Shown: positions 37,474-46,217 of the stretch, piece by piece
How the letters are laid out: the number at the start of each line of letters is the position of its first letter
Numbering within the stretch: position 1 is the stretch's first letter
Assembly (NCBI GenBank): GCA_963814985.1
Contig: CAWFFV010000101.1
Location: 124,001-188,000, forward strand
DNA length: 64,000 nucleotides
Direction of reading: 5' to 3'
Source: CAWFFV01 sp963814985
GTDB taxonomy: Bacteria > Chloroflexota > Ktedonobacteria > Ktedonobacterales > Ktedonobacteraceae
The notes under the pieces: model-generated
What the model saw: only the letters and a program-made list of their open reading frames with translations
Told to the model about the DNA's origin: nothing
Database searches by the model: none
Position numbers and translations under genes: made by a program

Positions 37474-38049
37474 CTATAATTGTGCCATCACATTTTTACT
37501 GATGGCACGTAACGTTGCAAATACGCCCCGCCCATCAGAGGCCACAGCTTCAAAACTGGGTACACGACGACGATTGAGATAACGATCAAGCACCGCTGTG
37601 GGTAGAGCAGAAGGCATATCACGCTTATTCCATTGTATGATAAAGGGAAATGTACTCATATCTTTGCCAATACGGCGCATATTCATCTCTAGCTCAGCAA
37701 TACTCTGGACATTCTCTTCAAACTTCTCTGCCTGTGAGTCTACGACAAAAACGATACCATCGGCACCGCTCAATACGGCAAGACGGGTGCGCTCATAGAG
37801 AATTTGGCCAGGGACAGTATAAAGGTGGAAACGTGTGCGAAAGCCATGTACAGTACCAAGATCGAGCGGTAAAAAATCAAAGAACAACGTACGCTCGGTT
37901 TCGGTCGCAATAGAGAGCATCTCCCCACGGGCATTGGGGTTGATGCTCTTAAAGACATGTTGCAAATTCGTCGTTTTGCCACAATAGCCAATGCCATAGT
38001 AAACAATCTTGCAATGGATCTCGTGGGTAGCAATGTTGATAAGCGCCAT
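37474..38049 (-). CDS. MglA-type small GTPase
   Basis: This is a 191-residue Ras-like GTPase. The P-loop is GIGYCGKT at residues 19-26. TVPGQ near residue 78 is the switch II motif of the MglA branch, where Ras has DxxG. QWNKRD near residue 138 is the G4 base-recognition motif. MglA sets cell polarity in Myxococcus, with MglB-type roadblock proteins as GTPase activators. Two roadblock genes lie just upstream on the same strand (38064 and 38622), so the three likely form one switch. What it controls in this organism is unknown. Confidence 0.9.
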   Translation of the reverse strand: MALINIATHEIHCKIVYYGIGYCGKTTNLQHVFKSINPNARGEMLSIATETERTLFFDFLPLDLGTVHGFRTRFHLYTVPGQILYERTRLAVLSGADGIVFVVDSQAEKFEENVQSIAELEMNMRRIGKDMSTFPFIIQWNKRDMPSALPTAVLDRYLNRRRVPSFEAVASDGRGVFATLRAISKNVMAQL

Positions 38050-38063
38050 AGGTGCTAGATCCT

Positions 38064-38558
38064 CTAATCACGGAAGAGCAAATCAATGGTATCCTCAACG
38101 GAAGAGCGAAATTGTAGATTGATGACGGAAGATTTCGTCCGCGATGTATCAGTGCGCACTCGTTCTAACACATGCCCCAGTTCATCGGCGGCTTTCTTCG
38201 AGAGTACTTTGACCAATCCTATATGTGTCAGCCTGTCAAAAATAATCACCAGCAGCCATTGCTCTTCGACCATAGAAGTATAGATGTTTTCCTGGACGCC
38301 CTGTTGGAAAATATTACGAAAATCCTTTTCATCCAGCAGCTTTGCAACCTCCCGTGAGGAAGAGAAAACACCCGCCAGTAATGCACCCAACGTGGTCGCA
38401 TTGCGTCGTGTCCCTGTTCCTTGTACGGCAACCACCTGACCGCTTTTGTCAATAAGCATAGCAGAAGTGGCATTGGTATCGTTCATAAGCTTTGTCAATA
38501 CTGAATAAATAGAAGCAAGTTCACGATCAGATATGACAAGATTCGTCAGTTGTTCCAT
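38064..38558 (-). CDS. roadblock/LC7 domain protein, C-terminally extended
   Basis: This 164-residue protein has a roadblock/LC7 fold: ELASIYSVLTKLMNDTNATSAMLIDKSGQVVA at residues 12-43, the beta-strand SMVEEQWLLVIIFD and the helix IGLVKVLSKKAADELGHVLE. A 30-residue C-terminal extension follows. I start at the ATG at 38558, which has GGAGGG eleven bases upstream; the open frame extends 11 codons further. It lies 14 bp before the MglA gene and resembles MglB, its expected GTPase activator, although it is more divergent than 38622. Confidence 0.8.
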   Translation of the reverse strand: MEQLTNLVISDRELASIYSVLTKLMNDTNATSAMLIDKSGQVVAVQGTGTRRNATTLGALLAGVFSSSREVAKLLDEKDFRNIFQQGVQENIYTSMVEEQWLLVIIFDRLTHIGLVKVLSKKAADELGHVLERVRTDTSRTKSSVINLQFRSSVEDTIDLLFRD

Positions 38559-38621
38559 GGACGCGCCGCCCTCCGTATACATGCCTAGCATAAGCTATCT
38601 CATCCACTATTATCTTCAGTG

Positions 38622-38987
38622 CTACGCGATATCAAGAGCCTCAAGAATTTCATTACGACTCGTTTTCACTAAATGACGTACACGACCAATGTTTGAGGCA
38701 TTATCAGAAAGAGTTACCATCAGGGCAAAATCCCCCAATGGATCAACACTGACCAAACCATGTTCATACTCCATGAGCACGCCAACCACGCTTCCCCGCG
38801 CAATCTCCTGTCCCAGTGCCTCCGCTGTGCTCAGACCTGTGCTCGAGATTGCACCCACCGCCTCCAGATCATCCTTACCATCACGCGTCAAACCTTCGAT
38901 CATAAGGCCGTCCCGCCCCACCAGGATAGCCTGGCGCACACCGGGAATCGATAAGAAACGGCTTAGAGTCTGTTTTAGATCAACCAT
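38622..38987 (-). CDS. roadblock/LC7 domain protein (MglB-like)
   Basis: This is a 121-residue single-domain roadblock protein. LKQTLSRFLSIPGVRQAILVGRDGLMIEG opens the fold, SSTGLSTAEALGQEIARGSVVGVLMEYEHGLVSVDPLGDFALMVTL continues it (quoted only to place the parts), and a helix ends it. It is the first gene of a three-gene operon with 38064 and the MglA GTPase. The ATG at 38987 follows GGAGGA with good spacing. Two different roadblock proteins with one GTPase suggest a heterodimeric regulator rather than a plain MglB dimer. Confidence 0.87.
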   Translation of the reverse strand: MVDLKQTLSRFLSIPGVRQAILVGRDGLMIEGLTRDGKDDLEAVGAISSTGLSTAEALGQEIARGSVVGVLMEYEHGLVSVDPLGDFALMVTLSDNASNIGRVRHLVKTSRNEILEALDIA

Positions 38988-39108
38988 TCTTTCCTCCGCA
39001 CTAAAAGGCTGGATACATACTGAGTGAGTATGACCCTTGCTATTCTAACCTATGCACGAGCATGACGCAATCGCATGGGACATCTTGGCTAATAGTAACA
39101 TGCAGATC

Positions 39109-39216
39109 TCTCAGTGCCTCAAGTGCTTCCGCAGGCTGTTTTGTGTGTGTGTCATGATTTGCGTCGCAAACTATGACACACACACACAAAACAGCCTGCG
39201 AGCCACCGCTGATGGC
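39109..39216 (-). repeat. cloverleaf palindromic element, copy G (decayed)
   Basis: The central hairpin GCAGGCTGTTTTGTGTGTGT and its complement span 39131-39199, with two mismatches and one extra AC unit in the right arm. The side hairpins are degenerate: AGTGCCTCAAGTGCTT on the left and GAGCCACCGCTGATGG on the right. Outer ends are not recognisable. It sits between the roadblock operon and guaB. Confidence 0.7.
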
Positions 39217-39244
39217 AAGTATATCATACTCCCCATACTTCCGC

Positions 39245-40748
39245 TTAGCGATATTTTGTACCGTAGTTGGGTGCCTCTTTTGTAACCATCACGTCATGCG
39301 GATGGCTTTCACGCAACCCTGCACCCGTAATACGTATAAATTTTGTGTTTTCCTGCATCTCGTTGATGGTCGCAGCACCTACGTAGCCCATCGCCTGACG
39401 TAGACCACCTACCAACTGGTACACCAACGGACCAAGCATACCTTTATAGGGCACACGTGCCTCAATACCTTCGGCGATCAGGTGAGTTTCATCCATATCA
39501 CCCTGAAAGTAGCGATGCTTACTATGGCGGCGCTGCTTCATAGCTCCGATTGATCCCATACCCCTATAGTCCTTGAAGCGCTCACCATGTGAGATGGTAA
39601 GTTCACCAGGGCTTTCATCGACGCCAGCCAGCAGGCTACCTAACATCACGGTGTCAGCACCGGCGGCAATTGCTTTCGCGATATCACCTGAGTACTGGAT
39701 ACCACCATCTCCGATAATCGGTATATTGTAACGACGTGCAACAGAGACACAATCGTAGATGGCTGTAATCTGGGGCATACCAATTCCCGCAATGATACGT
39801 GTTGTACAGATCGCCCCTGCACCAATGCCAACCTTCACTGCATCCACACCAGCCTGGATCAGCGCCTCTGTCGCTTCAGCAGTCACGACATTGCCAGCAA
39901 TCAACTGTACCCGCTTACCAAAAAGATCTTTCACACGGGCCACAGTCTCCACCACCATACGCGAATGTGCATGTGATGTATCCACTACCAGCACATCCAC
40001 CCCTTCTTCAATCAGTGCAGCACAACGAGCCTCAATGTCTGCGCCTACACTAAGAGCTGCTCCAACACGGAGCCGACCAAATTCATCTTTAGCGGCATCG
40101 GGATACAAGATTTTTTTCTGGATATCCTTCATTGTAATGAGGCCCTTGAGCATCCCATGTTCATCCACTACTGGCAGCTTTTCAATTTTGTAGCGATGAA
40201 GACTGTCACGCGCCTGTTCCAGAGTCGTTCCAACAGGCACAGTTACCAGATGGTCCCGCGTCATCATCTCGGAGATGGGACGCTCCAGGTCCATCTCAAA
40301 GCGGATATCGCGGTTCGTCAAAATACCAACAAGTTTCCCAGTTTCTGTGATCGGTATACCGGAGATATGAAAACGCTTCATCGCGTCCAGAGCTTCTCGT
40401 AAAGAGGCTGTTGGCTCCAGGGTGACTGGATCTGTGATCATGCCTGACTCAGAACGCTTCACCTTATCAACTTCCTGGGCCTGTTCTTCAATCGACAAAT
40501 TACAATGAATAATGCCTATTCCCCCCTCACGTGCCAGGGCAATCGCCAGTCGCGCCTCAGTTACTGTATCCATGGCCGCACTTACAATCGGCACATTCAG
40601 AGAGATGGTACAGAGTCAGAAGAGTTTGGGTAGATACATCACGAGGAAGTATCGAAGAAGCTGCAGGAATGATGAGCACGTCGTCAAAGGTGAGACCTTC
40701 TTTGGCAAACTTTTCGTCAAAAGCGCCTGAGTTATGCGCCGAAGACAT
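39245..40748 (-). CDS. guaB: inosine-5'-monophosphate dehydrogenase, frameshifted at 40608-40612
   Basis: This enzyme oxidises IMP to XMP, the committing step to GMP. The N-terminus reads FAKEGLTFDDVLIIPAAS. The CBS pair lies near residues 95-215. The active-site loop is GIGAGAICTTR with the catalytic Cys near residue 305. PIIGDGGIQYSGDIAKAIAAGA and YKGMLGP with the flap follow. One extra T at about 40608-40612 breaks the frame between LLTL and TISLNVPIVSAAMD. The length of 1504 nt fits one gained base. I choose the ATG at 40748, with AAGGAG 12 bases upstream and a leader terminator ahead of it. The corrected protein has about 500 residues. Confidence 0.94.
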
Positions 40749-40768
40749 AATCGCAGTATTCTCCTTAT

Positions 40769-40803
40769 AAAAAATGCCCAGCACGCCTCTTAGTGCGTGC
40801 TGG
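40769..40803 (-). terminator. terminator-like hairpin directly ahead of the guaB ribosome site
   Basis: On the minus strand CCAGCACGC (40803-40795) pairs with GCGTGCTGG (40786-40778), a perfect 9-bp stem, followed after two bases and an A by six T (40774-40769). The guaB ribosome site AAGGAG begins three bases later. This arrangement suits transcription attenuation of guaB. Confidence 0.6.
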
Positions 40804-40888
40804 TGCTGGACCACCTCACAAGGAAGCAAAGTGAATGCTTGCACTGCTTGTTGCTGATGAGACAAACTCTTTACGAATAATTTCTGAT

Positions 40889-40918
40889 AGTGTAGCACCT
40901 GGTATTAGAAATCGTCAA
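40889..40918 (-). promoter_or_regulatory. putative guaB promoter
   Basis: On the minus strand TTGACG (40918-40913) and TACACT (40894-40889) are spaced by 18 bp. Transcription from near 40882 would give a leader of about 130 nt that contains the hairpin at 40769-40803. Confidence 0.5.
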
Positions 40919-41108
40919 ATCATCTGTGGTCTCACACAGATATCCGTCAAGCTTGTGTGGAGAGGTACAACTTGTAGGGGCACTGTTTACAAGCTCATTC
41001 GTGCATTTAATATATACATTGGCTTGCAAGCAGTGCCCCTACGGCCGGGATCAACATTCGTCAGCGACAGGGAACTGGGAACAGTAGTCAAATGCGTCAA
41101 CCGTCCAA

Positions 41109-41276
41109 CTATAGGGTGGTGCCTCTTGAGCGACCCCCCACAAAGAGATTGTATAGGAGTACAATTAGCGCAACAACTAGCAGTATGTGAATGAAACTTC
41201 CAGCAATACCGAACACGAAACCCAGTAGCCATATCACGACGAGAAAAACCACAATACCCCATAAAAGATTACCCAT
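41109..41276 (-). CDS. small membrane protein, lmo0937-like family
   Basis: This is a 55-residue protein translated by hand. It starts MGNLLWGIVVFLVVIWLLGF, has a second hydrophobic stretch (SFIHILLVVALIVLLYNLF) and ends GGRSRGTTL. Two helices joined by a short Gly-rich turn match the lmo0937/DUF5670 family of short bacterial membrane proteins, sometimes linked to stress response. The ATG at 41276 has AAGGAG nine bases upstream. It is divergent from the ABC-2 exporter operon. The 350 bp between it and the guaB start hold the guaB leader and promoter but no further gene. Confidence 0.82.
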   Translation of the reverse strand: MGNLLWGIVVFLVVIWLLGFVFGIAGSFIHILLVVALIVLLYNLFVGGRSRGTTL

Positions 41277-41483
41277 TATTCAAACTCCTTTTCTCAGTTA
41301 TGCCATACATGATGATTTTCTGCGTTTGTACAGAAAAGTGCATCTACTCACTACAATTAGCACGTATCAGCAGATCAAATAGATTTGCGCAACCACTCTC
41401 AAGACTTGCCATCAGAACGGAACTGCTGTACTGTATACAGAGGAAATTCAACAGCACTAAGTCACTACCTAAGGAGATTTTTT

Positions 41484-42458
41484 ATGTCTGCAAACACGCA
41501 GACAACGACACAGATGGCCCGCCACCCATTACAGATACCAGGCAATGAGGCCATTGTCGTTGATAATTTTAGTAAAAGTTATGGTCCCCATCGGGTCGTT
41601 GATCATTTACAGTTTACGGTTCATCGTGGAGAGGTTTTTGCACTATTGGGGCCAAATGGCGCTGGTAAGACAACAACCGTTGAAACTCTCGAAGGCTATC
41701 GCACTGCCGATGAGGGCACAATTCATGTCCTGGGACTTGACCCCATCCGTAATGCCAGAGCGCTGAAACCACAAATCGGCGTGATGTTGCAACAGGATGG
41801 TCTCTACCCTGGTCTGACAGCCTATGAAGTTCTGCGTCTCTTCGCAGGCTATTTTGAACATCCGCAAGACATTAACGCCCTTCTCGAAAGAGTGGGTCTC
41901 ACGACAGCAGCCAAAACACGTTGTCGCAGGCTCTCTGGCGGACAGAAACGCCGTCTTGCACTGGCCGTTGCACTGGTAGGGAATCCGGTTCTTGTCTTTA
42001 TGGATGAGCCAACCGCAGGTATGGACCCACAAGCACGTCTGACCACATGGGAGATCATCCGCGACCTGAAACGCAATGGGGTAACTGTAGTTCTCACCAC
42101 CCATTTGATGGATGAGGCTGAACGTCTGGCTGACCGTGTCGCGATCATTGACCACGGTCGGCTTATCGCTCTTGACACCCCTGCTACTCTGACTGGCGTA
42201 GAAAATGCTCATGTAGTACGTTTTGTTGCACCTGCCGGACTTGACTGTGACGAGTTAGCAACATTACCTTCAGCACACAAAGCAGAAGAGATTCGTCCCG
42301 GTAGCTACATCATAGAGACCGATACCGTCCCGGCACTTTTAGCAGATTTGACGGCATGGTTACGCGACCACAATATCACTCTCTCTGAGTTACGCGTGGG
42401 ACATGGTTCGCTGGAAGACCTGTTCTTGCGCCTCACGGGAGCAGAGGTACGAGATTAA
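41484..42458 (+). CDS. ABC-2 type exporter ATP-binding subunit (DrrA-like)
   Basis: This ATPase drives an ABC-2 exporter with the permease that follows. Walker A GPNGAGKTT is near residue 56, signature RLSGGQKRRLALAVAL near 153, Walker B VFMDEPTAGMDP near 176 and the H-loop TTHLMDEAERLADR near 206. The 75-residue C-terminal part ends LEDLFLRLTG, typical of the DrrA/CcmA-type family. I start at the ATG at 41484, which has AAGGAG seven bases upstream; the open frame runs 33 codons further back without support. The length is 324 residues. The substrate may be a drug, lipid or antibiotic. Confidence 0.92.
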   Translation: MSANTQTTTQMARHPLQIPGNEAIVVDNFSKSYGPHRVVDHLQFTVHRGEVFALLGPNGAGKTTTVETLEGYRTADEGTIHVLGLDPIRNARALKPQIGVMLQQDGLYPGLTAYEVLRLFAGYFEHPQDINALLERVGLTTAAKTRCRRLSGGQKRRLALAVALVGNPVLVFMDEPTAGMDPQARLTTWEIIRDLKRNGVTVVLTTHLMDEAERLADRVAIIDHGRLIALDTPATLTGVENAHVVRFVAPAGLDCDELATLPSAHKAEEIRPGSYIIETDTVPALLADLTAWLRDHNITLSELRVGHGSLEDLFLRLTGAEVRD

Positions 42459-42460
42459 AT

Positions 42461-43243
42461 ATGACAACATCTAACACTATCGATTACAACACTGGTAGCT
42501 GTAGAGCCGCCAGCCCTGGTCGGCAAATTCTGACACAGGTACAATTTGAGTTACTCCTCACTCTACGACGAGGTGAGAACATCCTGGTTACCTTGATTGT
42601 GCCAGTCATGTTACTGATCTTCTTTACATCGCTCAACATTGTGCCTGCTGTCAATGGAAGTGCGGTTACCTTCCTCCTGCCCGGCATACTTGCGTTGGCA
42701 ATTATGGCCGCCGGTATGGTAAATCTGGGAATTGCCACAGCCTATGAACGATACTATGGTGTACTAAAACGGCTGGGTAGCTCACCCCTGCCACGTAGTG
42801 GGCTGATCATCGCTAAAGTGATTTCCATCCTCATTCTGGAGGTGGTTCAGGTTCTTATCCTTGTTGGTATCGCAGTTATACTCTACGGATGGCGACCGGC
42901 GGGATCACCACTCCTGGCGCTTCTTGCGATAGCTCTGGGTACTATCACCTTTGCGGCACTGGGCCTGGCAATGGCAGGTGCTCTGCGTGCGGAACTGACA
43001 TTAGCAGGAGCCAACGCGCTTTTCCTGCTCTTTGTTCTCTTAGGTGGTGGCATTTTACCACTCAGTCACCTGCCCGCTCCACTCGCCGCTCTCGCACAAG
43101 TCTTGCCAGCGGCAGCACTCACGCAGGCACTTCAGGCCACTATGAGCAATACAGGAACATTTCCGGCATTCCCACTGCTGGTACTGGCAATCTGGGCAGT
43201 ATTGATCCTTTTAGTGGCTATACGCACCTTTAAATGGGAATAA
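42461..43243 (+). CDS. ABC-2 type exporter permease
   Basis: This 260-residue membrane protein has six hydrophobic segments and the ABC-2 pattern: ENILVTLIVPVMLLIFF near the start, a TAYERYYGVLKRLGSSPLPRSGLIIAKV coupling region, and LGGGILPLSHLP before the last helix. Its start is two bases after the stop of the ATPase gene, so the two are translationally linked. It forms the membrane channel for the ATPase at 41484. Confidence 0.9.
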   Translation: MTTSNTIDYNTGSCRAASPGRQILTQVQFELLLTLRRGENILVTLIVPVMLLIFFTSLNIVPAVNGSAVTFLLPGILALAIMAAGMVNLGIATAYERYYGVLKRLGSSPLPRSGLIIAKVISILILEVVQVLILVGIAVILYGWRPAGSPLLALLAIALGTITFAALGLAMAGALRAELTLAGANALFLLFVLLGGGILPLSHLPAPLAALAQVLPAAALTQALQATMSNTGTFPAFPLLVLAIWAVLILLVAIRTFKWE

Positions 43244-43302
43244 TCATATCCCTCTATGTACGTACGAGGAGAGACGAGTAAAGAGAGCAATAGAATAATT
43301 GC

Positions 43303-43806
43303 TCACACTTTAGTCGGTTTCTCTTCCTCGAACTCTATTTCCTGCTCGAACTCTATTTCAGGGTCGGATTCTTGTAATTGCACAACCGTGATGAGGAACA
43401 TACTGAGGATAATCACATGAAGAGCTGTACACCAGGCACAGATGGTATGTAACTTTACAAGCTCTGCATAGACCAGGTAGAACACAGTCAGCATACCAAG
43501 CGCCGCCCAGATGCACTCAGCGATACGTAGACTACGCCGTTGCGGCCATATACGCCAGGCTGCAAATGCCAAAGCAGCCATACCCAAACACCACAGCAGA
43601 CCAGGGATAGTGATAGGAATATCTGTACCATGTATCTTAGAATAAGGACTTTTGAGAACCAGATCACAGTTAATGAAACCAGTATTAGAGCATACAAGGG
43701 GTACATTCGCATAGTGAACACCTGTCAGGTAAATAGAAATGCCCACACCCAATAATGCAAGGACGAGCAGTGTTATCTGCCCCCATGAGCGTCGAATGTG
43801 TGTCAT
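43303..43806 (-). CDS. vitamin K epoxide reductase (VKOR) family protein
   Basis: This is a 167-residue membrane protein that in known bacteria oxidises DsbA-like partners using quinone. Four helices are seen. The loop CSNTGFINCDLVLKSPYSKIHG near residue 38 holds the first Cys pair and conserved Ser. CAWC near residue 122 is the catalytic CxxC. An acidic tail ends the protein. There is no fused thioredoxin domain. The DUF929 thioredoxin-like protein at 29835 might serve as partner, but this is inference. The ATG at 43806 follows GAGGT. Confidence 0.9.
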   Translation of the reverse strand: MTHIRRSWGQITLLVLALLGVGISIYLTGVHYANVPLVCSNTGFINCDLVLKSPYSKIHGTDIPITIPGLLWCLGMAALAFAAWRIWPQRRSLRIAECIWAALGMLTVFYLVYAELVKLHTICAWCTALHVIILSMFLITVVQLQESDPEIEFEQEIEFEEEKPTKV

Positions 43807-43862
43807 TGGTACCTCCTCTCATTTACGAAAACATCAGCTACTTCTATTATACTCTCTGTGAG

Positions 43863-44044
43863 AGTAACTCTTCAGGTCCCCTTTTCTTGACTCCTCAAGT
43901 GCCTTGGGCGCTTCGCAAGCTGTTTTGTGTGGGTTTTATCGTCCGTGGAGGAAGTTGCGGCGCAACTTCCTCCACGGACGATAAAACCCACACAAAACAG
44001 CTTGCGAGCCACCGCAGGTGGTGAGTAGACCTGAGTAGTTACGA
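43863..44044 (-). repeat. cloverleaf palindromic element, copy H (reverse orientation)
   Basis: This is the best central hairpin in the window: perfect 45-bp arms at 43915-43959 and 43961-44005 with a one-base gap. Side hairpin AAGTGCC-TTG-GGCGCTT lies just before it and CCACC-GCA-GGTGG at 44010-44022. Outer ends AGTAACTCTTCAGGTC and GACCTGAGTAGTTAC close the structure. It lies between VKOR and oppF. Confidence 0.87.
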
Positions 44045-44067
44045 GAGTCTCTTGAAACAACTGCTTG

Positions 44068-45090
44068 TTAATCACCCAGTGGTGGAGTCACACTTTCGGA
44101 AAAGTGACATGCGGCGTAATGTTCGCGGCCTTCTTTTTGCTCGAAAGCAGGTTCCACCTCACGACAAATCTGTTGTGCCATTGGGCAGCGAGTATGGAAA
44201 CGACACCCTGTAGGAATATTAATCGGACTGGGAAGATCACCCGTGAGAATAATGCGCTGACGCTTTTTCTCTATCTTTGGATCGGGAATAGGAATTGCCG
44301 AAAGTAGCGCCTTCGTATAAGGGTGTTTTGGAGAAGTATACAGTTCATCGCGGTCGGCCAGTTCCACAATTTTGCCCAGGTACATCACCGCAATACGATC
44401 AGCAACGTGACGCACCACACTTAGATCATGTGAGACAAACAGGTACGTCAGATTGAACTGCTGTTGCAAGCGTTGTAAGAGGTTGAGTACCTGTGCCCGC
44501 ACGGAGACATCCAGCGCAGAAACAGGCTCATCAGCAACGATAAACTCAGGATTGATCGAAAGGGCACGGGCAACAGCAATACGTTGACGCTGACCACCAC
44601 TGAACTCGTGGGGATAACGATCAATATATTCAGGACGCAACCCCACTACGCGCAACAACTCTATTGTCCGCTCGCGTCTCTCCTTGGCCGAGCCGATATT
44701 GTAGATATGCATAGGTTCTACAATCAACGAACCAATGGTAAAACGTGGATTAAGGGAAGCATATGGGTCCTGGAAGATCATCTGCACTCGTCTGCGCGTC
44801 TGTCGCAGCTGCTCGCCTTCTAGTTTGGCCAGATCCTGGTTCCCAAAGAGAATCTGTCCTGCAGTCGGCTTGTAGAGCCTCACCAGGGATCGTCCAATCG
44901 TCGTCTTACCAGATCCACTCTCACCAACCAGGCCGAGCGTCTGTCCACGCTCAATACTAAAACTGATGCCATCTACAGCACGTACATATCCCACAACACG
45001 CTGTAAGATAATCCCTTTTGTGAGTGGAAAATGCATCTTCAGATCGCGTACATCAAGCAATGTCTTGCTCTCAACCAATGTATCTACCAT
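44068..45090 (-). CDS. oppF: oligopeptide ABC transporter ATP-binding subunit F
   Basis: This is the second ATPase of a peptide importer. Walker A GESGSGKTT is near residue 55, signature FSGGQRQRIAVARAL near 160, Walker B FIVADEPVSALDVS near 180 and the H-loop SHDLSVVRHVADR near 210. The C-terminal oligopeptide/dipeptide extension carries CRFHTRCPMAQQIC, where Cys residues often bind an iron-sulfur cluster. It has 340 residues and follows oppD by 10 bp. It is the last gene of the SBP-B-C-D-F operon. Confidence 0.93.
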   Translation of the reverse strand: MVDTLVESKTLLDVRDLKMHFPLTKGIILQRVVGYVRAVDGISFSIERGQTLGLVGESGSGKTTIGRSLVRLYKPTAGQILFGNQDLAKLEGEQLRQTRRRVQMIFQDPYASLNPRFTIGSLIVEPMHIYNIGSAKERRERTIELLRVVGLRPEYIDRYPHEFSGGQRQRIAVARALSINPEFIVADEPVSALDVSVRAQVLNLLQRLQQQFNLTYLFVSHDLSVVRHVADRIAVMYLGKIVELADRDELYTSPKHPYTKALLSAIPIPDPKIEKKRQRIILTGDLPSPINIPTGCRFHTRCPMAQQICREVEPAFEQKEGREHYAACHFSESVTPPLGD

Positions 45091-45100
45091 CTACTTCTCC

Positions 45101-46186
45101 TTACAGTGTACGCGACATCAGGTCGCCTGTTGCCTCAAGAGCTAATCGCTGAGCTTCTACTCTTGCAAGCCGACGACGTTCTGCATAAGCCTGATTGTCG
45201 GGGCTGGTCACATCTATCCAGCATGCTTTGCGATGTGTCAGATTTCCCGCTACGGGATCAAGTGGCGGCATTGTGCGACAGATGCTACGGGCAAAGTAAC
45301 AGCGTGGCATAAAGGGACAACCCGTCGGAGGTTTCAATAAGTCAGGTGGCGTACCCTCAATGGTTTTCAGTTCTGCGTGGCGCTCCTCGTCCAGACGTGG
45401 AATGGAAGCGAGCAGGCCAATAGTATAGGGATGACGGGGGTTGGCAAACAGCTCATCGGTAAGAGCTTCCTCGACTACTTTTCCCGCGTACATCACAATA
45501 ACGCGGTCAGTCATACCCGCAACTACACCAAGATCGTGGGTGATGAGGATGAGTGCGGTCCCAAACTCCTGACAGACAGTGTTGATCAGTTCGAGGATTT
45601 GAGCCTGTACTGTGACATCCAGGGCAGTTGTAGGCTCATCAGCAATCAGGAGTTTAGGGTTACATGCCAGAGCAATAGCAATCATCACACGCTGACGCAT
45701 CCCTCCACTAAACTGGTGAGGATAAGAGTCGATGCGCTCGGCAGCAGCTGGAATACCTACCTGTTCCAATAAAGAAATGGTCCGTTTGCGGGCTTGACTT
45801 TCTGAGAGCTTCATATGAATACGTAGCCCCTCAGCAATCTGTTTCCCTATGGTCATGGTAGGATTAAGGCAAGTCATCGGGTCCTGGAAAATCATCCCTA
45901 TCTGACCACCACGGATTTTTTGCATAGCGCTCTCTGGCAACTCTAGCAGATCCTGATCCTCAAAAAGGATACTCCCCCCGGCATATTCTCCTGGCGGCTG
46001 AGCGACGAGACGCATAATCGAGAGAGAGGTGACACTTTTCCCACAACCACTCTCACCCACTATGGCTACCTTCTCCCCTGGTTTGATCGCAAAACTCACC
46101 CCGTCTACAGCACGCACCCGCCCTCCCTTCGCTTTGAAGTAGGTCTTGAGATCCTGCACAGCTAGCAGATACTCACTCAAAGTCAT
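45101..46186 (-). CDS. oppD: oligopeptide ABC transporter ATP-binding subunit D
   Basis: This is the first ATPase of the peptide importer. Walker A GESGCGKSV is near residue 40, signature FSGGMRQRVMIAIAL near 158, Walker B LLIADEPTTALDVT near 178 and the H-loop THDLGVVAGMTDR near 212. The C-terminal Cys-containing segment PTGCPFMPRCYFARSIC is also present. Length is 361 residues, usual for OppD/DppD. It lies between oppC and oppF in the operon. Confidence 0.94.
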   Translation of the reverse strand: MTLSEYLLAVQDLKTYFKAKGGRVRAVDGVSFAIKPGEKVAIVGESGCGKSVTSLSIMRLVAQPPGEYAGGSILFEDQDLLELPESAMQKIRGGQIGMIFQDPMTCLNPTMTIGKQIAEGLRIHMKLSESQARKRTISLLEQVGIPAAAERIDSYPHQFSGGMRQRVMIAIALACNPKLLIADEPTTALDVTVQAQILELINTVCQEFGTALILITHDLGVVAGMTDRVIVMYAGKVVEEALTDELFANPRHPYTIGLLASIPRLDEERHAELKTIEGTPPDLLKPPTGCPFMPRCYFARSICRTMPPLDPVAGNLTHRKACWIDVTSPDNQAYAERRRLARVEAQRLALEATGDLMSRTL

Positions 46187-46217
46187 TACTCCTTCTTAAC
46201 GCAGTACATTTTCTCGC

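Noticed and set aside
40749..40880. T-box riboswitch in the guaB leader
   Set aside because: GAGGTGGTCC only loosely resembles the T-box sequence; the specifier loop and the conserved stem I motifs were not found.
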